Positions 63,261-64,000 of a DNA stretch of 64,000 bases are shown here, in pieces (the stretch's first letter is position 1; every line of letters starts with the position of its first letter). Source of the stretch: Aeromonas lacus (lineage in GTDB: Bacteria > Pseudomonadota > Gammaproteobacteria > Enterobacterales > Aeromonadaceae); contig NZ_JRGM01000176.1 of the NCBI RefSeq assembly GCF_000764665.1, positions 1 to 64,000 of the forward strand, read 5' to 3'. The translations under genes were made by a program, and so were the position numbers. The notes under the pieces are model-generated. The model saw only the letters and a list, made by a program, of their open reading frames with translations, was not told where the DNA came from and ran no database searches.

Positions 63261-64000
63261 TTAGCTACGCCACTGACCGCCGCTCATCACCTTAGTGATG
63301 GCGAGCGACGCTGATTTGATCAGCAGCAAGTCAGCATCCTGACCGACCCCTATCCGCCCCTTGCCGCCGAGCCCCAGCGCCTGCGCCGGGTTGGCGCTCA
63401 CGACCGCCAGCGCCACCTCGATCGGCACCCCGAGCTGGCAGGCACGAACGCACTCCTGCCACAGGCTGGCGATCTGACCGCAGCGCATCTCGATAAGGCG
63501 CCCCTCGCCATCAAAGCGAGGCAAACTGGCGTTTGCATCGGAGCTGAAGCTGATGCGATCGGCCGGTACGTTGGCGGCCAACAGCTCCACCAGCGCATCG
63601 GCCGCCAGCCGTTCGCCATCCTCAACCAGATCGGGAAAGCTGGAAGTGGTGAGATCGACCCAGCCTCCCGCCTTGCCCCACTCGATCGCCTCGGCGAAGA
63701 GCCAGGGATTACGGTTACAGTGGGTGGGATAGAGCTGGCGCAGCGGAATATCGGTCTTGTCGCGCAGGGCCCGCAGCGGCACCAGTGCGCCCTGACCATC
63801 ACCAAGGTGAAAGAAGCTGACCCCGCTCTTGCCCGCGAGCAACCCGGCCACCCGCGCCTCGCTCACCAGACGGGTCAGCTCATCGTGGGTTGGTGCGCTG
63901 GATCTGTGGTCGCTGATGGCCACCTCCCCCACCCCCAACACTTCAGGGATCAGGATGATGTCGGACTCCACCGTGCCGGTGATGCTCTTGACCGGCAGAT
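63261..64000 (-). CDS. iadA: Isoaspartyl dipeptidase IadA, partial (start beyond window)
   Basis: The C-terminal 245 or so residues of an amidohydrolase-fold dipeptidase that cuts beta-aspartyl dipeptides arising from damaged proteins. Visible: VKSITGTVESDIILIPEVLGVGEVAISDHRSS (quoted in part: GVGEVAISDHRSS, GDGQGALVPLRAL), YPTHCNRNP (metal His), SFSSDANASLP (metal Asp), and the typical end VVSANPAQALGLGGKGRIGVGQDADLLL. The reading frame runs open to position 64000 (LPVKSITG in frame), so the gene continues outside; the ATG at 63971 is internal. Confidence 0.9.
   Translation of the reverse strand, partial: LPVKSITGTVESDIILIPEVLGVGEVAISDHRSSAPTHDELTRLVSEARVAGLLAGKSGVSFFHLGDGQGALVPLRALRDKTDIPLRQLYPTHCNRNPWLFAEAIEWGKAGGWVDLTTSSFPDLVEDGERLAADALVELLAANVPADRISFSSDANASLPRFDGEGRLIEMRCGQIASLWQECVRACQLGVPIEVALAVVSANPAQALGLGGKGRIGVGQDADLLLIKSASLAITKVMSGGQWRS

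Overview
The window reads as a chromosomal segment of a GC-rich gammaproteobacterium, most likely an Aeromonas. This is inferred from protein resemblance (ArgA, LysC, AccD, TruA, RNase T, YdiJ, MenI and LysO are all of enteric/Vibrio type), from a DUF3802-family gene typical of Vibrio/Shewanella/Aeromonas, and from the gene order pdxB-asd-fimV-truA-accD-folC-dedD. It is mostly ordinary chromosome: no rRNA, tRNA, CRISPR array, phage or insertion sequence was found.

Layout. 1-3340: palindromic repeats, then a hydrolase, YjbR-like, GNAT and DUF3802 genes and msrA. 3530-6766: argA behind tandem ARG boxes, and lysC behind a lysine riboswitch. 6794-12584: an orphan kinase-like protein, an LtaS-like membrane transferase, an MccF-type peptidase and a patatin. 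12780-17290: anaerobic sulfite reductase asrABC followed by cysG, which makes the siroheme that AsrC needs. 17379-27598 (minus strand): a secreted unknown, ybjQ, then the dedD-folC-accD / truA / fimV / asd / pdxB block. 27820-30912: pgpB, rnt and a YuiF-type permease. 30991-33391: a PruR-like periplasmic pterin-binding-type protein 1 bp ahead of a dual GGDEF-EAL protein, resembling the Agrobacterium PruR-DcpA pathway. 33723-39914 (minus): deaD, menI, an unknown and ydiJ. 40081-51400: a CDF transporter, a TerC/CBS protein, an old yellow enzyme, an MDR dehydrogenase, an adenine deaminase-like gene, nagD, a CPA2 antiporter, a cupin and asnB.

51470-52676 is the one clearly foreign-looking islet. 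It is AT-rich and carries a NYN-LOTUS protein starting at TTG and, convergent with it, a 42-codon basic ORF. 52677-56740 (minus) is a complete homogentisate pathway (hpd-hmgA-fah-maiA) with TyrR-like boxes upstream. 56965-58333 is a HAD phosphatase plus an RluA-family enzyme. 58496-61742 is a basic amino acid ABC importer (ATPase, binding protein, two permeases), divergent from a LysO-type lysine exporter at 62275. The window ends inside an isoaspartyl dipeptidase gene.

Themes: lysine and arginine handling recurs (argA, lysC with riboswitch, asd, ABC importer, lysO). Start sites were refined by ribosome-binding sites and family alignment from memory; argA (GTG), dedD (TTG) and the NYN gene (TTG) use rare starts. 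No database search was run; all family names rest on recognition of motifs and overall sequence.
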